Source: CAZVCG01 sp964649675
GTDB lineage: Bacteria > Pseudomonadota > Alphaproteobacteria > UBA9219
DNA length: 47,133 nt
Direction: 5' to 3'
Assembly: GCA_964649675.1 (NCBI GenBank)
Contig: CAZYPX010000002.1
Span: forward strand, 1-47,133
The notes under the pieces are model-generated. The model was not told the DNA's origin, did no database searches, and was given only the letters and a program-made list of their open reading frames with translations. Positions 1 to 9,257 of the stretch are shown in pieces. The number at the start of each line of letters is the position of its first letter. Positions within the stretch are counted from its first letter, which is position 1. A program made the position numbers and the translations under genes.

Positions 1-53
1 AGGGTACTTTGTGTTTATGAGGTTTTGGTTGAGCTGAAGAGCCGACAGGTTCA

Positions 54-74
54 CCAAACGCCAAAGGCGTTTGG
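54..74. repeat. perfect inverted repeat (9-bp arms)
   Basis: CCAAACGCC, a 3-base AAA loop, then GGCGTTTGG. The arms match perfectly, so the RNA would form a strong hairpin. No T-run follows it directly, so it is not a classical terminator by itself. It lies just upstream of the terminator-like hairpin at 114-140. Confidence 0.6.
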
Positions 75-113
75 CGCGTAGCGGAGCGAAGTCCGAGGCC
101 GTTAGGCTGAGGA

Positions 114-140
114 TAAAAACACGCAACAAGCGTGTTTTTA
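114..140. terminator. bidirectional rho-independent terminator
   Basis: AAAAACACGC, a 5-base loop AACAA, then GCGTGTTTTT: ten paired bases with A/T runs at both ends, so it can work on either strand. On the minus strand it lies about 105 bp beyond the stop of the NADH-oxidase-like gene and would end that transcript. On the plus strand it would end whatever enters from the left edge. Confidence 0.75.
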
Positions 141-142
141 CA

Positions 143-161
143 ATTCCGACCGGGGGCACCA
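143..161 (+). other. tRNA 3'-end-like fragment (no tRNA body)
   Basis: The 19 bases ATTCCGACCGGGGGCACCA look like the last part of a tRNA: T-loop remnant, T-stem CCGAC, acceptor strand and CCA, as in a tRNA-Leu starting GCCCCCG. The upstream bases are a terminator hairpin and cannot complete a T-stem (no GTCGG) or the rest of a tRNA. It could be a scar of an attachment site or chance resemblance. Confidence 0.35.
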
Positions 162-245
162 TAAGATTTTCAACAGACTTCTAGATCTGGCAAAGATGAA
201 GCAGGAAACGGGGCCTATGCAGACATGGCAACGGTCATATCCCGA

Positions 246-1613
246 TCACTCCTTAAAATACTCCAACCCCAGCGCCTGCATGATGGCCTCAAGCACGAAG
301 TTAAACGGCTTGTTGAAATGCGGCAGGAAATAAACGTCCGCGAAAGCCAACTCGGGCAACGTGAGCTTCTGCTGAATGGCGAGCGCCAGATAATAGATGA
401 TCTCGGTATGGCTGATCTCGCCGCGCGTACCGATCTGGGCGCCCAATAACCTCAAAGTCCTCTTGTCGAACACGAGCTTGATGCGCACTTTGATTGCGGA
501 ACCCATAAACAGCGGGCGGTCGTCGTCCTCAATATAGCTTGATCCCACATCCAGCTTCAGTTGGCGGGCATAGTCCTCGCTGATGCCCGTGCTGGCCAGC
601 TTGTTCTCGAATACGCAGATGGCGTTCGTTCCTGCGACGCTGTCGATTTTAACGTCCCAGCTGCCGTTGACGTGGCTGGCCGCCGTGATGCCGCTTTTCA
701 CGGCGTTGGTGGCCAGAGCTACGTTCACAGGTTCGCCAAGCGAGGCGTGGTTGATCGCCACGGCGTCGCCGATGGCATAGATATCCGGTAAACTGGTGCG
801 CATGTATTTGTCGACGATCAGCGCGCCGTTTCTGGTTTTGCGGGCGTTTGGCAAAAGTCCCGTGTTCGGCTTAAAGCCCACGCATTTGATGACAAGGTCG
901 GCGGGATACGCGTTTTTGTCCGTGATGACCTTGACGACTTTTGTGTTACCCTCGAAATCCACGACCTTTTCGCCCAGCGCGAGGGTCACGCCCGCCTTGC
1001 GGATGTCGTCCTCAAGCGCGGAGGAAAACTCGCGGTCGAAATAGCGCGGCAGAATGCGCGTCTCGACGTCGATCAGCGTGACCTGCTTGCCTTTCTTGTG
1101 AAAGGCCTCGGCCAGTTCGATGCCTATATAGCCTGAGCCTATCACGGCCACGGATTTTATGGCGGGATCGTCGGCCTTTTGGATCAGTTCCTGCGCATGC
1201 TGGAAAAGCTTGCAAACCTCGACGTTTTCAAGATTCTTGTGGGCTTCAGGGATGCCCGGAATATCGATGGGCCACGAGCCTGCGGCATAGAACAAGCGGT
1301 CATATGTGTCGTCAAACGTATTGCCCGATCCCAGATCCTTCACCGTAACCGTGCGCCGCATGGGATTGATGGCGACGGCTTCATGGTTCATGAAAATCTT
1401 CGCGCCTTTGGATTCCAGCTTGTGGGGCGTGCAATAGAAAAGGTCTTGCACGTCTTTGACGATGCCGCCGACGGCCAGCGCGATGCCGCATCCCAGAAAC
1501 GAGATATTGTCGTTGCGGTCATAGGCCGTGATGTCGTGCTTGCCGCTCTGGGCCAAAAGCGTGCGCAAAGCCGACGTACCGGCGTGGTTGATGCCTATGA
1601 CGACGATTTTCAT
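246..1613 (-). CDS. nox: NADH oxidase-like FAD-dependent oxidoreductase
   Basis: Protein of 455 residues in the family of water-forming NADH oxidases, NADH peroxidases and CoA-disulfide reductases, which are cytosolic. An FAD-binding Rossmann motif opens the protein (VVIGINHAGTSA, residues 4-15). A single redox cysteine sits in SFLGCGIALAVGG (C42), as in NADH oxidase. A second Rossmann motif for NAD lies at about 157-170 (VIGSGYIGIELAE) and the FAD ribityl motif at 274-284 (LPDIYAIGDA). The C-terminal dimerisation domain carries the FLPHFNKP signature near residue 430. Length is normal. The expected reaction is NADH plus O2 to NAD+ and water, or disulfide reduction; sequence alone does not separate these. 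It is transcribed away from the EPS cluster and is probably not part of it. Confidence 0.85.
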   Translation of the reverse strand: MKIVVIGINHAGTSALRTLLAQSGKHDITAYDRNDNISFLGCGIALAVGGIVKDVQDLFYCTPHKLESKGAKIFMNHEAVAINPMRRTVTVKDLGSGNTFDDTYDRLFYAAGSWPIDIPGIPEAHKNLENVEVCKLFQHAQELIQKADDPAIKSVAVIGSGYIGIELAEAFHKKGKQVTLIDVETRILPRYFDREFSSALEDDIRKAGVTLALGEKVVDFEGNTKVVKVITDKNAYPADLVIKCVGFKPNTGLLPNARKTRNGALIVDKYMRTSLPDIYAIGDAVAINHASLGEPVNVALATNAVKSGITAASHVNGSWDVKIDSVAGTNAICVFENKLASTGISEDYARQLKLDVGSSYIEDDDRPLFMGSAIKVRIKLVFDKRTLRLLGAQIGTRGEISHTEIIYYLALAIQQKLTLPELAFADVYFLPHFNKPFNFVLEAIMQALGLEYFKE

Positions 1614-1757
1614 GGGGACTCCAAGGTGGGATTCGTAAGTTACAATGTTGGTTAAGGTAGCGTCAACGACAGGTTAACCCACTCAAATATGTTCTTGCTG
1701 TTGATGGGCGGATGGCGTTTTCTTGCCATGGTTTAAGATTCGAAGGGTCGGTTCTTC

Positions 1758-3716
1758 ATGTGCGGGATTGTGGGCGTTGTAGGTGCGTCGGGTGCGGTGT
1801 CGGAACCGATGCTCCTTGCCATGGCCGATGGGATCAAGCATCGCGGTCCCGACGATCGCGGCGTATGGTGCGACGCGGAGCAGGGCATAGGGCTGGCTCA
1901 ACGCCGCCTGTCCATTCTTGATTTGTCGCCCGCCGGACACCAACCGATGATGTCGGCCTGCGGGCGTTATGTGATCGTCTTTAACGGCGAAATCTATAAC
2001 CATGCCGTCATCCGCAAGGAACTGGAAGACAAGGGCTACGCCCCCGCATGGCGCGGCCACTCGGATACCGAGGTCTTGCTGGCCGCGCTCATCGCGTTCG
2101 GGGCCGAAGAAACGCTGAAGCGTTGCGTGGGCATGTACGCGTTCGCGCTGTGGGACAAGCGGGAACGAACGCTCGTTATGGCGCGCGACCGCATGGGCGA
2201 AAAGCCGCTGTACTATGGCCAGGTTGGATCAAGTTTCGTTTTCGCGTCGGAACTAAAGGCTTTTTACCGCCACCCGCAATGGTATGGCGAGATCGACCGC
2301 CGTTCGCTGGCGCTGATGATGCGGCACAATTATATTCCCGCGCCGTACTCGATCTTCAAGAACGTCGCTAAACTGCCTCCGGCAACCGTTTTGTATTATG
2401 GCGGAAACGATAAAACGCCGCGTCTCAAGAAATATTGGGACGTGCGCGAAGCGGCGCTGAAAGGCCAAGCCAATCCTTTCACGGGGACGGCCGAAGAAGC
2501 CGTCAATCAAACGGAAGCCTTGCTGCGGCAAGCCTTGGAAGGCCAGATGATGGCCGACGTGCCTTTGGGCGCGTTTTTGTCGGGCGGGATCGACTCCTCG
2601 ACCATTGTCGCGCTCATGCAATCCATGAGCAGCCAGCCCGTGCGCACGTTCTCCATCGGCTTCGGCGAGAAGGACTACAACGAGGCCGTGTATGCCAAAG
2701 CCGTGGCCCAGCACCTCGGCACGCAACACACGGAGATGTACGTCACGCCCAAGGAGGCGATGGGCGTAATCCCGCTATTGCCGACGCTCTATTGCGAACC
2801 GTTTTCGGATTCCTCGCAAATCCCGACGTATATCGTGTCGGGATTGGCGCGTAAGCATGTCACGGTGTCGCTTTCGGGCGACGCGGGAGACGAACTCTTC
2901 TCGGGCTATTTGCGCTATGCGCTGGCCGATAAAATCTGGTCTCGCGTGTCGATGATGCCGCAGCCTGTGCGTCAGGCGTTCGCGAAAATGATCACGGCGG
3001 TGCCGCCGGAACATATCAACAAGGTGGCGGGATTCTTTCTGGCTGTGTTGGCTGAGCGCGTGCGTCCCAAAAACGTGGGCGACAGGGCGCATAAACTGGC
3101 GGGCGTATTGGCCCTTCCTGCGGTCGATGAGCTTTACCGCTCGTTGATTTCGCATTGGAAAGACACGGCGGAAATCGTCATCGGCGGCGATGAATATCCC
3201 ACGCCGTTGGCCGAGCCTTTCTCGGCCTTGGGCTTGAACGACCCGATCAAAAGCATGATGTGTCTCGATCAGATCGGTTATCTGCCTGACGACATTCTTG
3301 TCAAAGTCGACCGAGCCTCGATGGGCGTGAGTCTTGAATCGCGCGTACCGCTGCTTGACCATCGTATTGTCGAGTTTTCGTGGACGTTGCCGTTGTCGAT
3401 CTTGCGGTGCGGTGGGCAATCAAAATGGCCGCTCAGGCAAATACTCTACCGTCATGTGCCGCGCGAATTGGTGGAACGACCCAAGGTCGGCTTCGGCATT
3501 CCGCTCGACGCGTGGCTGCGCGGGCCGTTGAAAGACTGGGCGGAAGCCTTGCTCGACGAAACGCGCATGAAGCAGGAAGGCTTTTTCCATCCTGCGCCCA
3601 TCCGCCAAGCGTGGGCCGAACATCTTTCCGGCTCACGCAACTGGCAATATCATTTGTGGGATGTCTTGATGTTCCAGGGGTGGCTTGAGCATTACAAATC
3701 GGGCGCTATTGCATGA
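1758..3716 (+). CDS. asnB: asparagine synthase-type glutamine amidotransferase (EPS cluster)
   Basis: Protein of 652 residues. It begins MCGIVGVVG, so Cys2 is the N-terminal nucleophile of a class II glutamine amidotransferase. The synthetase half has the ATP-pyrophosphatase P-loop SGGIDSST at about residue 274. The family moves ammonia from glutamine to an acid activated with ATP. In polysaccharide clusters such genes usually amidate a sugar acid rather than make free asparagine; that role is inferred from context. The start is fixed by the catalytic Cys2, with AAGGG about nine bases upstream. The stop overlaps the next glycosyltransferase start by 4 bp (ATGA), so the two are co-translated. 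Confidence 0.88.
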   Translation: MCGIVGVVGASGAVSEPMLLAMADGIKHRGPDDRGVWCDAEQGIGLAQRRLSILDLSPAGHQPMMSACGRYVIVFNGEIYNHAVIRKELEDKGYAPAWRGHSDTEVLLAALIAFGAEETLKRCVGMYAFALWDKRERTLVMARDRMGEKPLYYGQVGSSFVFASELKAFYRHPQWYGEIDRRSLALMMRHNYIPAPYSIFKNVAKLPPATVLYYGGNDKTPRLKKYWDVREAALKGQANPFTGTAEEAVNQTEALLRQALEGQMMADVPLGAFLSGGIDSSTIVALMQSMSSQPVRTFSIGFGEKDYNEAVYAKAVAQHLGTQHTEMYVTPKEAMGVIPLLPTLYCEPFSDSSQIPTYIVSGLARKHVTVSLSGDAGDELFSGYLRYALADKIWSRVSMMPQPVRQAFAKMITAVPPEHINKVAGFFLAVLAERVRPKNVGDRAHKLAGVLALPAVDELYRSLISHWKDTAEIVIGGDEYPTPLAEPFSALGLNDPIKSMMCLDQIGYLPDDILVKVDRASMGVSLESRVPLLDHRIVEFSWTLPLSILRCGGQSKWPLRQILYRHVPRELVERPKVGFGIPLDAWLRGPLKDWAEALLDETRMKQEGFFHPAPIRQAWAEHLSGSRNWQYHLWDVLMFQGWLEHYKSGAIA

Positions 3717-4855
3717 CAGAGCGCAAACCGAAACTGATGTTTTTTGTGACGGAGGACTGGTATTTCGTCTCCCACCGTTTGCCGCTCGCTCAAACGGCTC
3801 TTGCAGCAGGTTATGATGTCAGCCTCGTCACGCGCGTGGGCGACGATGCCGATACCATCAGGGACTCGGGTATAAGGCTTTACCCTTTGGATATTCACAG
3901 GTCGGGCGGGAACCCTTTTCGCGAAACCCGAACGTTTTTGGAGCTGAAGCGGATTTATGCGCACGAAAAGCCGGATATTGTCCATCACGTGGCCATGAAG
4001 CCGGTCGTTTACGGTTCTCTGGCGGCGCGGATGGTTGGCGTCAAGGGTGTCGTGAACGCTTTGGCCGGCATGGGGTTCGTTTTTTCATCGTCGTCACGCA
4101 AGGCCCGATGGCTGAAGCCGCTTGTGCGGCGCGTGTTGAAATACGCCGTGTCGCCCTATAACGCTCGCTTGATTTTGCAAAACACCGACGATGTCCGCAT
4201 GTTCGGGGAAGAAGGCCTGATCGATCCGGCTCTGATTCGCCTGATACGCGGATCGGGCGTCGATCCCTCCTCTTATCCGGCGGTGCCGGAGAATAATGCC
4301 GGTTTGCCGTTGGTCGTTCTGCCAGCGCGGTTGCTACGCGATAAAGGGGTTCTTGAGTTTGTGGATGCGGCACGCATACTACGGCAGCGCGGCGTTGCCG
4401 CACGTTTTGCCCTTGTCGGCGAACCTGATCCGCTGAATCCCGCCTCGTTCAACGAAGAGGATATTTTGTCTTGGCAGGAGGAAGGTCTTGTCGAATGCTG
4501 GGGCTGGCGCGATGACGTGGCCGCCGTTTTCGCCCAGGCCAATATCGTATGTTTGCCCTCCTATCGCGAAGGATTGCCGAAAGCCCTTCTTGAGGCGGCG
4601 GCAAGCGGCAGGGCCATTGTTGCGACCGATGTGCCGGGATGCAGGGAAATTGTGAGAGACGGGGTGAACGGATGGCTGGTGCCGCCGCGCGACCCCGCGG
4701 CCTTGGCGGCGGCTCTCCATGAAGCGATTCGCCGTCCGGATCTTAGGTCTCTTTACGGGCGCAAGGCGCGCGCCGTTGTCGAGCGGGAGTTTTCGCTTGA
4801 ACTTGTCGGCGCGGAAACTTTGGGCATTTACGCCGAACTCACGGGCAAAATTTAA
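3713..4855 (+). CDS. GT4-family glycosyltransferase
   Basis: Protein of 380 residues with the GT-B fold of family 4. The N-terminal half (FFVTEDWYFVSHRLPLA) matches the O-antigen and capsule transferases that begin with this phrase. The C-terminal donor-binding half has PARLLRDKGVLEFVDAA near residue 205 and the E-x7-E motif at about 285-293 (EGLPKALLEAA). It should add one sugar from a nucleotide donor to the lipid-linked repeat unit at the cytosolic face of the membrane. The sugar cannot be read from the sequence. The start overlaps the stop of the amidotransferase by 4 bp. A weak AAAGCG/CGCTTT hairpin follows the stop. Confidence 0.88.
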   Translation: MTERKPKLMFFVTEDWYFVSHRLPLAQTALAAGYDVSLVTRVGDDADTIRDSGIRLYPLDIHRSGGNPFRETRTFLELKRIYAHEKPDIVHHVAMKPVVYGSLAARMVGVKGVVNALAGMGFVFSSSSRKARWLKPLVRRVLKYAVSPYNARLILQNTDDVRMFGEEGLIDPALIRLIRGSGVDPSSYPAVPENNAGLPLVVLPARLLRDKGVLEFVDAARILRQRGVAARFALVGEPDPLNPASFNEEDILSWQEEGLVECWGWRDDVAAVFAQANIVCLPSYREGLPKALLEAAASGRAIVATDVPGCREIVRDGVNGWLVPPRDPAALAAALHEAIRRPDLRSLYGRKARAVVEREFSLELVGAETLGIYAELTGKI

Positions 4856-5071
4856 CCATCGTTTGCGGACTGTTTGCCGATGTGCTTTTCTACAAAGCGC
4901 GCTAAAACGCTTTTTCGTGTTTTTAACCTTTTTTGCCAAACTTCCCGAATTAACGTCCTCGAAAGTAAACCTTTGCTGGCTTTTTGGCCGTCAATTTGCT
5001 AATAATTAGTTAATACGCGAAATGGAGTGGTTAATTCTCGTATTATTGCACGATAACATATAGAGTTTCCC

Positions 5072-6010
5072 ATGGCTTCCGGCATAACGATCAGCAAAAG
5101 AGAAAACGACGCCGAGGTCCTGTCGCCAAGCAACGCCCTGTGCGGCGAATCCCAAATACCGACAATCGCTGTTTCAACCGAAGAGCGGCCCGTTACGGAG
5201 GGATCGCCTTACAGTCGGCAAACGCTCTATAAACGGGCCGATGTCGCAAGGGCTTTGCGATGGTATATGGCCACGGACGTTCTGGGCCTTGTTTTGGCGT
5301 TCTTTTGCGCTTGGAGCGTTGCGCAGGCCATCAACATTCATGTGCTTGGGCGGCCCGAAGGGTTGCAAAACAGCGTTTTCGATGCCTTCCACGTGACGCA
5401 GTTCGTTTTGCTGGCCGCAGGAATAATCTTGTGGTTCGAAAACGCCGGCCACTATAGCGTGCGCACGAACGCAAGGACGGAAGCAAGGCGCGTTGCGGGC
5501 GCACTGTGTTTTGCGATGCTCGTTGACGGTTTTATCGTTTTTGCCGCTAAAGAGGATGTTTCGCGGCTATGGTTGATGCTTGGATGGATGCTTGCCGTTC
5601 CCGTCATTTTGGCTTTGCGGGAGATTTACAGGACGCTGCAGCGCCGGTTTGGGGCTTGGCAAATACGCGCCATGCTGGTTGGCAATGGTCGCGCTGCCGA
5701 GGATGCTTTAAAGGTTATCAGATCACATAAAGCCCTTGGATATGAGGTTAAAGCCCACGTGAAAGACGTCAATGAAGCTTTCGCTAAAGCTGGTGAATCG
5801 TGGGAAAATTTATGCGCCGTTTATGGGGTCGATCACATTGTGATTGCGCTTGATGGCGCGGATATGGCCAAAGCCGAGCTGCCTTTGGCCCAATTAATGC
5901 GTGAAAAAGTCCCCTTTTCCATCGCGCCGCCTTTGCGGAGGTTGGCGGCTTGCGGGGTCTTGCCGCACTATTTTTTCAATCATGATATTCTATTGATGAC
6001 GCGGGTTTAA
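5072..6010 (+). pseudogene. undecaprenyl-phosphate sugar transferase, catalytic domain missing
   Basis: Protein of 312 residues. A soluble N-terminus of about 65 residues is followed by about four membrane segments (roughly 65-180), then a CoA-binding/Rossmann-like domain (AMLVGNGRAAEDALKVI, about 208-224) ending at PHYFFNHDILLMTRV. This is the N-terminal architecture of WbaP/ExoY-type polyisoprenyl-phosphate sugar-1-phosphate transferases. In that family the text continues after the HD-x-LL-x-x-R segment into a transmembrane helix and the catalytic domain. Here a stop comes at exactly that place and a strong terminator follows within 45 bp. No frame downstream restores the missing part. It is either a decayed gene or a deliberate non-catalytic membrane protein whose partner enzyme lies elsewhere. 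The start is ATG; no strong ribosome site is seen. Confidence 0.65.
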
Positions 6011-6051
6011 AGAGATTTTTAGGCGCTTCTCTCTATTTAACTCTTTTAAAA

Positions 6052-6088
6052 CCCCCACGACTCCTTTACAGGGCGTGGGGGCTTTTTT
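6052..6088 (+). terminator. rho-independent terminator
   Basis: CCCCCACG, a 14-base loop, CGTGGGGG, then C and six T. It lies 42 bp after the truncated sugar transferase and just before the PAP2 gene, so it separates the two transcripts. Confidence 0.85.
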
Positions 6089-6099
6089 ATAGGCGAAGC

Positions 6100-6714
6100 A
6101 TGGATACCATCAAAGAGGCGTTCGATATCATTACGCATTTTGGCGATAATGGATTTCTTGTCGCCATGATAGCTGTTTCTTCCATTTATTTGCTTATGAA
6201 CGGCGCGCGCAAAACGGCGGCATACGTGGTCATTGGGCCGGTTTGCGTCGCCGCAGCGGTGCTCGTTCTTAAGCTGCTGTTCATTGGGTGCAGCCAACAG
6301 CAGGCTATGGCCGTGTATTCGCCCAGCGGGCACGCCGCCATGGCGGCAATCGTTCTGGGATCTTTGGCTGTCGTGGCTTCTTTGCCGTTGTCCGGCCTTT
6401 CCCGTCTTGTTCCATTTGCGGCCGTTTTGCCGTTGATAGCCGGAGTTTCCATCTCGCGCGTTGTTTTGGGGATGCATTCGCTCAAGGAAGTCGTGATGGG
6501 GCTTGTTTTGGGCGCCATTTTTTGTGCCGGAGGTTTTTTTCTGGTGGGGCGCGACATGCCTGCGCCCCCAAAGCCAAAGGTTTTTTATGTCTTGGTTCTG
6601 GGCGCCGGAGTGTTGTTTTTCGGCGTACATGTTCCTGTCGAGGGTTTGATCGAAAACGCTGCCGCTTTGTTGGATATCGACAGGAAGGTTTGCGTAGCGC
6701 TAGATCGCGTGTGA
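6100..6714 (+). CDS. PAP2-superfamily membrane phosphatase
   Basis: Protein of 204 residues with six or so hydrophobic helices. PAP2 motif 2 is seen as PSGH (residues 75-78). Motif 3 is seen as SRVVLGMHSLKEV (118-131), giving the catalytic histidine H126 and the arginine R120. The usual first motif K-x6-RP is not clear; LKLLFIGCSQQQ stands in its place. The family removes phosphate from lipid phosphates or diphosphates. In an EPS cluster the likely job is recycling undecaprenyl diphosphate at the outer face of the inner membrane; this is inference. It starts 12 bp after the terminator's T-run. Confidence 0.8.
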   Translation: MDTIKEAFDIITHFGDNGFLVAMIAVSSIYLLMNGARKTAAYVVIGPVCVAAAVLVLKLLFIGCSQQQAMAVYSPSGHAAMAAIVLGSLAVVASLPLSGLSRLVPFAAVLPLIAGVSISRVVLGMHSLKEVVMGLVLGAIFCAGGFFLVGRDMPAPPKPKVFYVLVLGAGVLFFGVHVPVEGLIENAAALLDIDRKVCVALDRV

Positions 6715-6750
6715 TGTTACGTCACGCTTACGTATTTAGGAGGAGGGCTC

Positions 6751-7872
6751 GTGCGAGTATGCCATGTTATAGAATCCGCAGGTACGGGCGCCGGACAAGT
6801 CGTGATCGATCTTACGCAGTATATGCAGGCGCAAGGCGATGATGTCACGGTGGTTGCAGGTACGCAGCGCTGCGAGGCGCATTTTGTGGACACGCTTTCC
6901 GCGATGCCGCGTGTGCGTCTGGAATTCGCCTCCATGCGTCGTAATCTGGGCCCCCATGACGTAACGGATGGCTGGAAGCTTTACAAAAAGCTGCGCGCGC
7001 TCGGCCCGTTCGACGTGATACACGCGCACAGCTCGAAAGCCGGCGCTTTGACAAGGATTGTCGGGACGCTCCTTCCCAAGGCCCGCAAGGTCTATACCGC
7101 CCACGGCTTTATCACGATGGCCCCCTCCTCACCGGTTTCTTTTCGATGGATCGAACGTTCTTTGAGTTTTTTTTGCGATGCCGTTGTCGCCGTGTCGGAA
7201 GGGGAGGGCAGGCATGCGTTGTCGTTGGGCATCCCATCGCGGAAAGTCAAGGTTATACCCAACGGCACGACGGTTGGCGCGCAAACGCCCCGCGAAAAAG
7301 CGCGCGAGGAATTGGGCATCGCGGCGGACGAGACGGCGCTTGGATTCGTCGGGCGGATGGAAAGCCAAAAAAACCCTTTATTGGCCATTGACGCATTCGC
7401 CGAGGCCGTTCGGGATTATCCGTCGTTGACATTGAACATGATCGGCGAAGGTTCTCTCATGCCTGCGGTTCGTGACTCCATCGTCCGCTATAAACTTCGG
7501 GGTAATGTGCGGCTTTTGGGGTATCGCCAAGCGCGCAGGTTGATGGCGGCGTTTGACGCCCTTTTGTGCAGCAGCGATTATGAAACATTGCCGATTTCGT
7601 TTCTGGAGGCGTTGACGGCCGGCGTGCCGATCATTACGCGTCATGTCGGCGGTGTCGAGGAGGCTATCGTGGAAGGCAGAACGGGGTTTCTGGCCAGAGG
7701 CGCCGAAGCCGCGCATTTGGCCGAAGCCATCAAAAGCTTCGGGGCTACGGACCACGAACATCGCCAAAACATGAAAGAGAGTGCTCGCCGCCATGCCCAA
7801 AACTTTACGCGTGAAAAAACGGGTTCTGCGACGCGCCATCTATATCAATCGTTGCTGGATGCGCCTTTATGA
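6751..7872 (+). CDS. GT4-family glycosyltransferase
   Basis: Protein of 373 residues, GT-B fold. The start is GTG, chosen because AGGAGGAGGG lies directly upstream with good spacing; the protein then reads MRVCHVIESAGTGAGQ, a typical GT4 opening in which the glycine-rich loop contacts the acceptor side. The donor domain begins near residue 195 (FVGRMESQKN) and carries the E-x7-E motif in ETLPISFLEAL (about 271-281). It should transfer a hexose or similar sugar to the growing repeat unit. It converges with the glycosidase gene on the other strand and the two coding ends overlap by 28 bp. Confidence 0.88.
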   Translation: MRVCHVIESAGTGAGQVVIDLTQYMQAQGDDVTVVAGTQRCEAHFVDTLSAMPRVRLEFASMRRNLGPHDVTDGWKLYKKLRALGPFDVIHAHSSKAGALTRIVGTLLPKARKVYTAHGFITMAPSSPVSFRWIERSLSFFCDAVVAVSEGEGRHALSLGIPSRKVKVIPNGTTVGAQTPREKAREELGIAADETALGFVGRMESQKNPLLAIDAFAEAVRDYPSLTLNMIGEGSLMPAVRDSIVRYKLRGNVRLLGYRQARRLMAAFDALLCSSDYETLPISFLEALTAGVPIITRHVGGVEEAIVEGRTGFLARGAEAAHLAEAIKSFGATDHEHRQNMKESARRHAQNFTREKTGSATRHLYQSLLDAPL

Positions 7873-9257
7873 TCGCAGGCGAGGCGAGGAAATTCTTCGT
7901 CGGCCGTCTCGATCAAAAGCGGGATGCCGCCTAGACGCATGCCTGTCTCTTGGTTTTTTTTGCGTCCAAAGATATCGGTGACATCTCCCCCTGGAGCGGC
8001 AAGACGGATATTTGAGCGCGACGATTCCGTCCACGCAAGCGTCAAGGCTTGCTCCTTTTTGTAACGGGGTTCGAAGCGCATCATGTGCGCGTTGCCGCCG
8101 CAAAGGCGAGCGCGCGTGGCAGCGGCCAGTTTTCGCCCCTTCAGGTTAGGCATAATGTGGCGCCACATGGCGATGGCCGGTTTTTCGCGCCCGTCGAATG
8201 TGTTCATGCCGTACACATGCTCGTCGTTGCGTGGGTCAGGGCCGCTGTCGCGCCATTCGTAAATCGCGGTGAAGGGAATGCCTTCCGCAAGGTTGACAAG
8301 GTAGAGGCGTAACTGGATGGCGGCGTGTTCTTCGAGAGAATAGTCGCGCCAGGCGAGTCGTTGCGTTGGAGAAAGCGCCGGAACAGGGTAACCCCATTCG
8401 TCCACGGCGACAGGAACGGGATGATCGGGCTGCCAAGGCTTCAGAAAGCTCCTGAGCTCAGCGTAGTCTTTCGCTACGGTTTCCGGCGGCGAAGGGCGGT
8501 AGGGATGAACGGTGAAAGCGTCAAGGCACGTCAATGGGTTTGTTTTCTCGAAAAGAGAGCGCATGAAATCGTAACGGAAAGCCCCGCCGTCTTTTACGCT
8601 TACGGCGGGGGCCATGATGCGGGCCTGAGGGACGGCCTTCTTGATGGATTCACAAACGGTCGTGATGAAATGGCCGACGATGGCTCCATCCGTTTTTGGG
8701 GGAAACCCCCCATCCGTTTCAGGCTCGTTCCAGATGAGCCACGTAAAGGCTTCCGCTCCGTAAAGGTCGCTGTAATGCTTGGCCGTGGCCGTCGCGAACG
8801 CCGCGAATCCGGAGATGCCATCGGATGTCCGGGGCGCGGCGGGTATCGTATAGCTGTAATCGCCGTAAGAGAGGGTTACGGGATCGCCGGTATAAAGCGT
8901 GTTGCCGTAAAAAAGGGTTGTGGCCATATGAACGTCGTGGGCCCGCAAGAAGGCGATCATATCGTCGTAGGAGAATGCGGGCGTCTCGTCGATATCGTCG
9001 CCTTGCTTTTCGCGGTAAAGCCTATGGTTCCATGCATGGCGCCCGCGTTGCCTTTCAACTTCGGGCCAATTAATGCCGATTCGCACATTGCGAAAGCCGA
9101 GACCGGCAAGCTTTCGTATTTCGTCTTTGGTTATGCGTTCAAGCTTGATGTTGACGGCAAGGCCTTCCCCGAAAAAGGTCTTGGCGCGCCCTGCGGCTGC
9201 AGTTTCCGTATGGAAGACGGCAAACAAGGCAAGACAAGCGAGGCAGAAGCGCCTCAT
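7845..9257 (-). CDS. secreted clan-A glycoside hydrolase (GH39/GH5-like)
   Basis: Protein of 470 residues. A short signal peptide is seen (RRFCLACLALFAVF, then TAAAG as a likely cleavage site near 22). The body is a TIM-barrel glycosidase: acid/base glutamate E178 in LIWNEPE, H251 in VHPY, and nucleophile glutamate E287 in VDEWGY. These are the clan A landmarks. After the barrel comes a small C-terminal beta domain (about 375-450). It probably trims or releases the polymer made by this cluster in the periplasm or outside the cell; the bond cut is unknown. The upstream glycosyltransferase overlaps its start by 4 bp, so both are one minus-strand operon. Confidence 0.82.
   Translation of the reverse strand: MRRFCLACLALFAVFHTETAAAGRAKTFFGEGLAVNIKLERITKDEIRKLAGLGFRNVRIGINWPEVERQRGRHAWNHRLYREKQGDDIDETPAFSYDDMIAFLRAHDVHMATTLFYGNTLYTGDPVTLSYGDYSYTIPAAPRTSDGISGFAAFATATAKHYSDLYGAEAFTWLIWNEPETDGGFPPKTDGAIVGHFITTVCESIKKAVPQARIMAPAVSVKDGGAFRYDFMRSLFEKTNPLTCLDAFTVHPYRPSPPETVAKDYAELRSFLKPWQPDHPVPVAVDEWGYPVPALSPTQRLAWRDYSLEEHAAIQLRLYLVNLAEGIPFTAIYEWRDSGPDPRNDEHVYGMNTFDGREKPAIAMWRHIMPNLKGRKLAAATRARLCGGNAHMMRFEPRYKKEQALTLAWTESSRSNIRLAAPGGDVTDIFGRKKNQETGMRLGGIPLLIETADEEFPRLACDHKGASSND

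Noticed and set aside
143..240. Circularly permuted (two-piece) tmRNA suggested by a CCA-ended sequence
   Set aside because: No GCCCCC partner strand or tag-peptide frame follows within a plausible distance.
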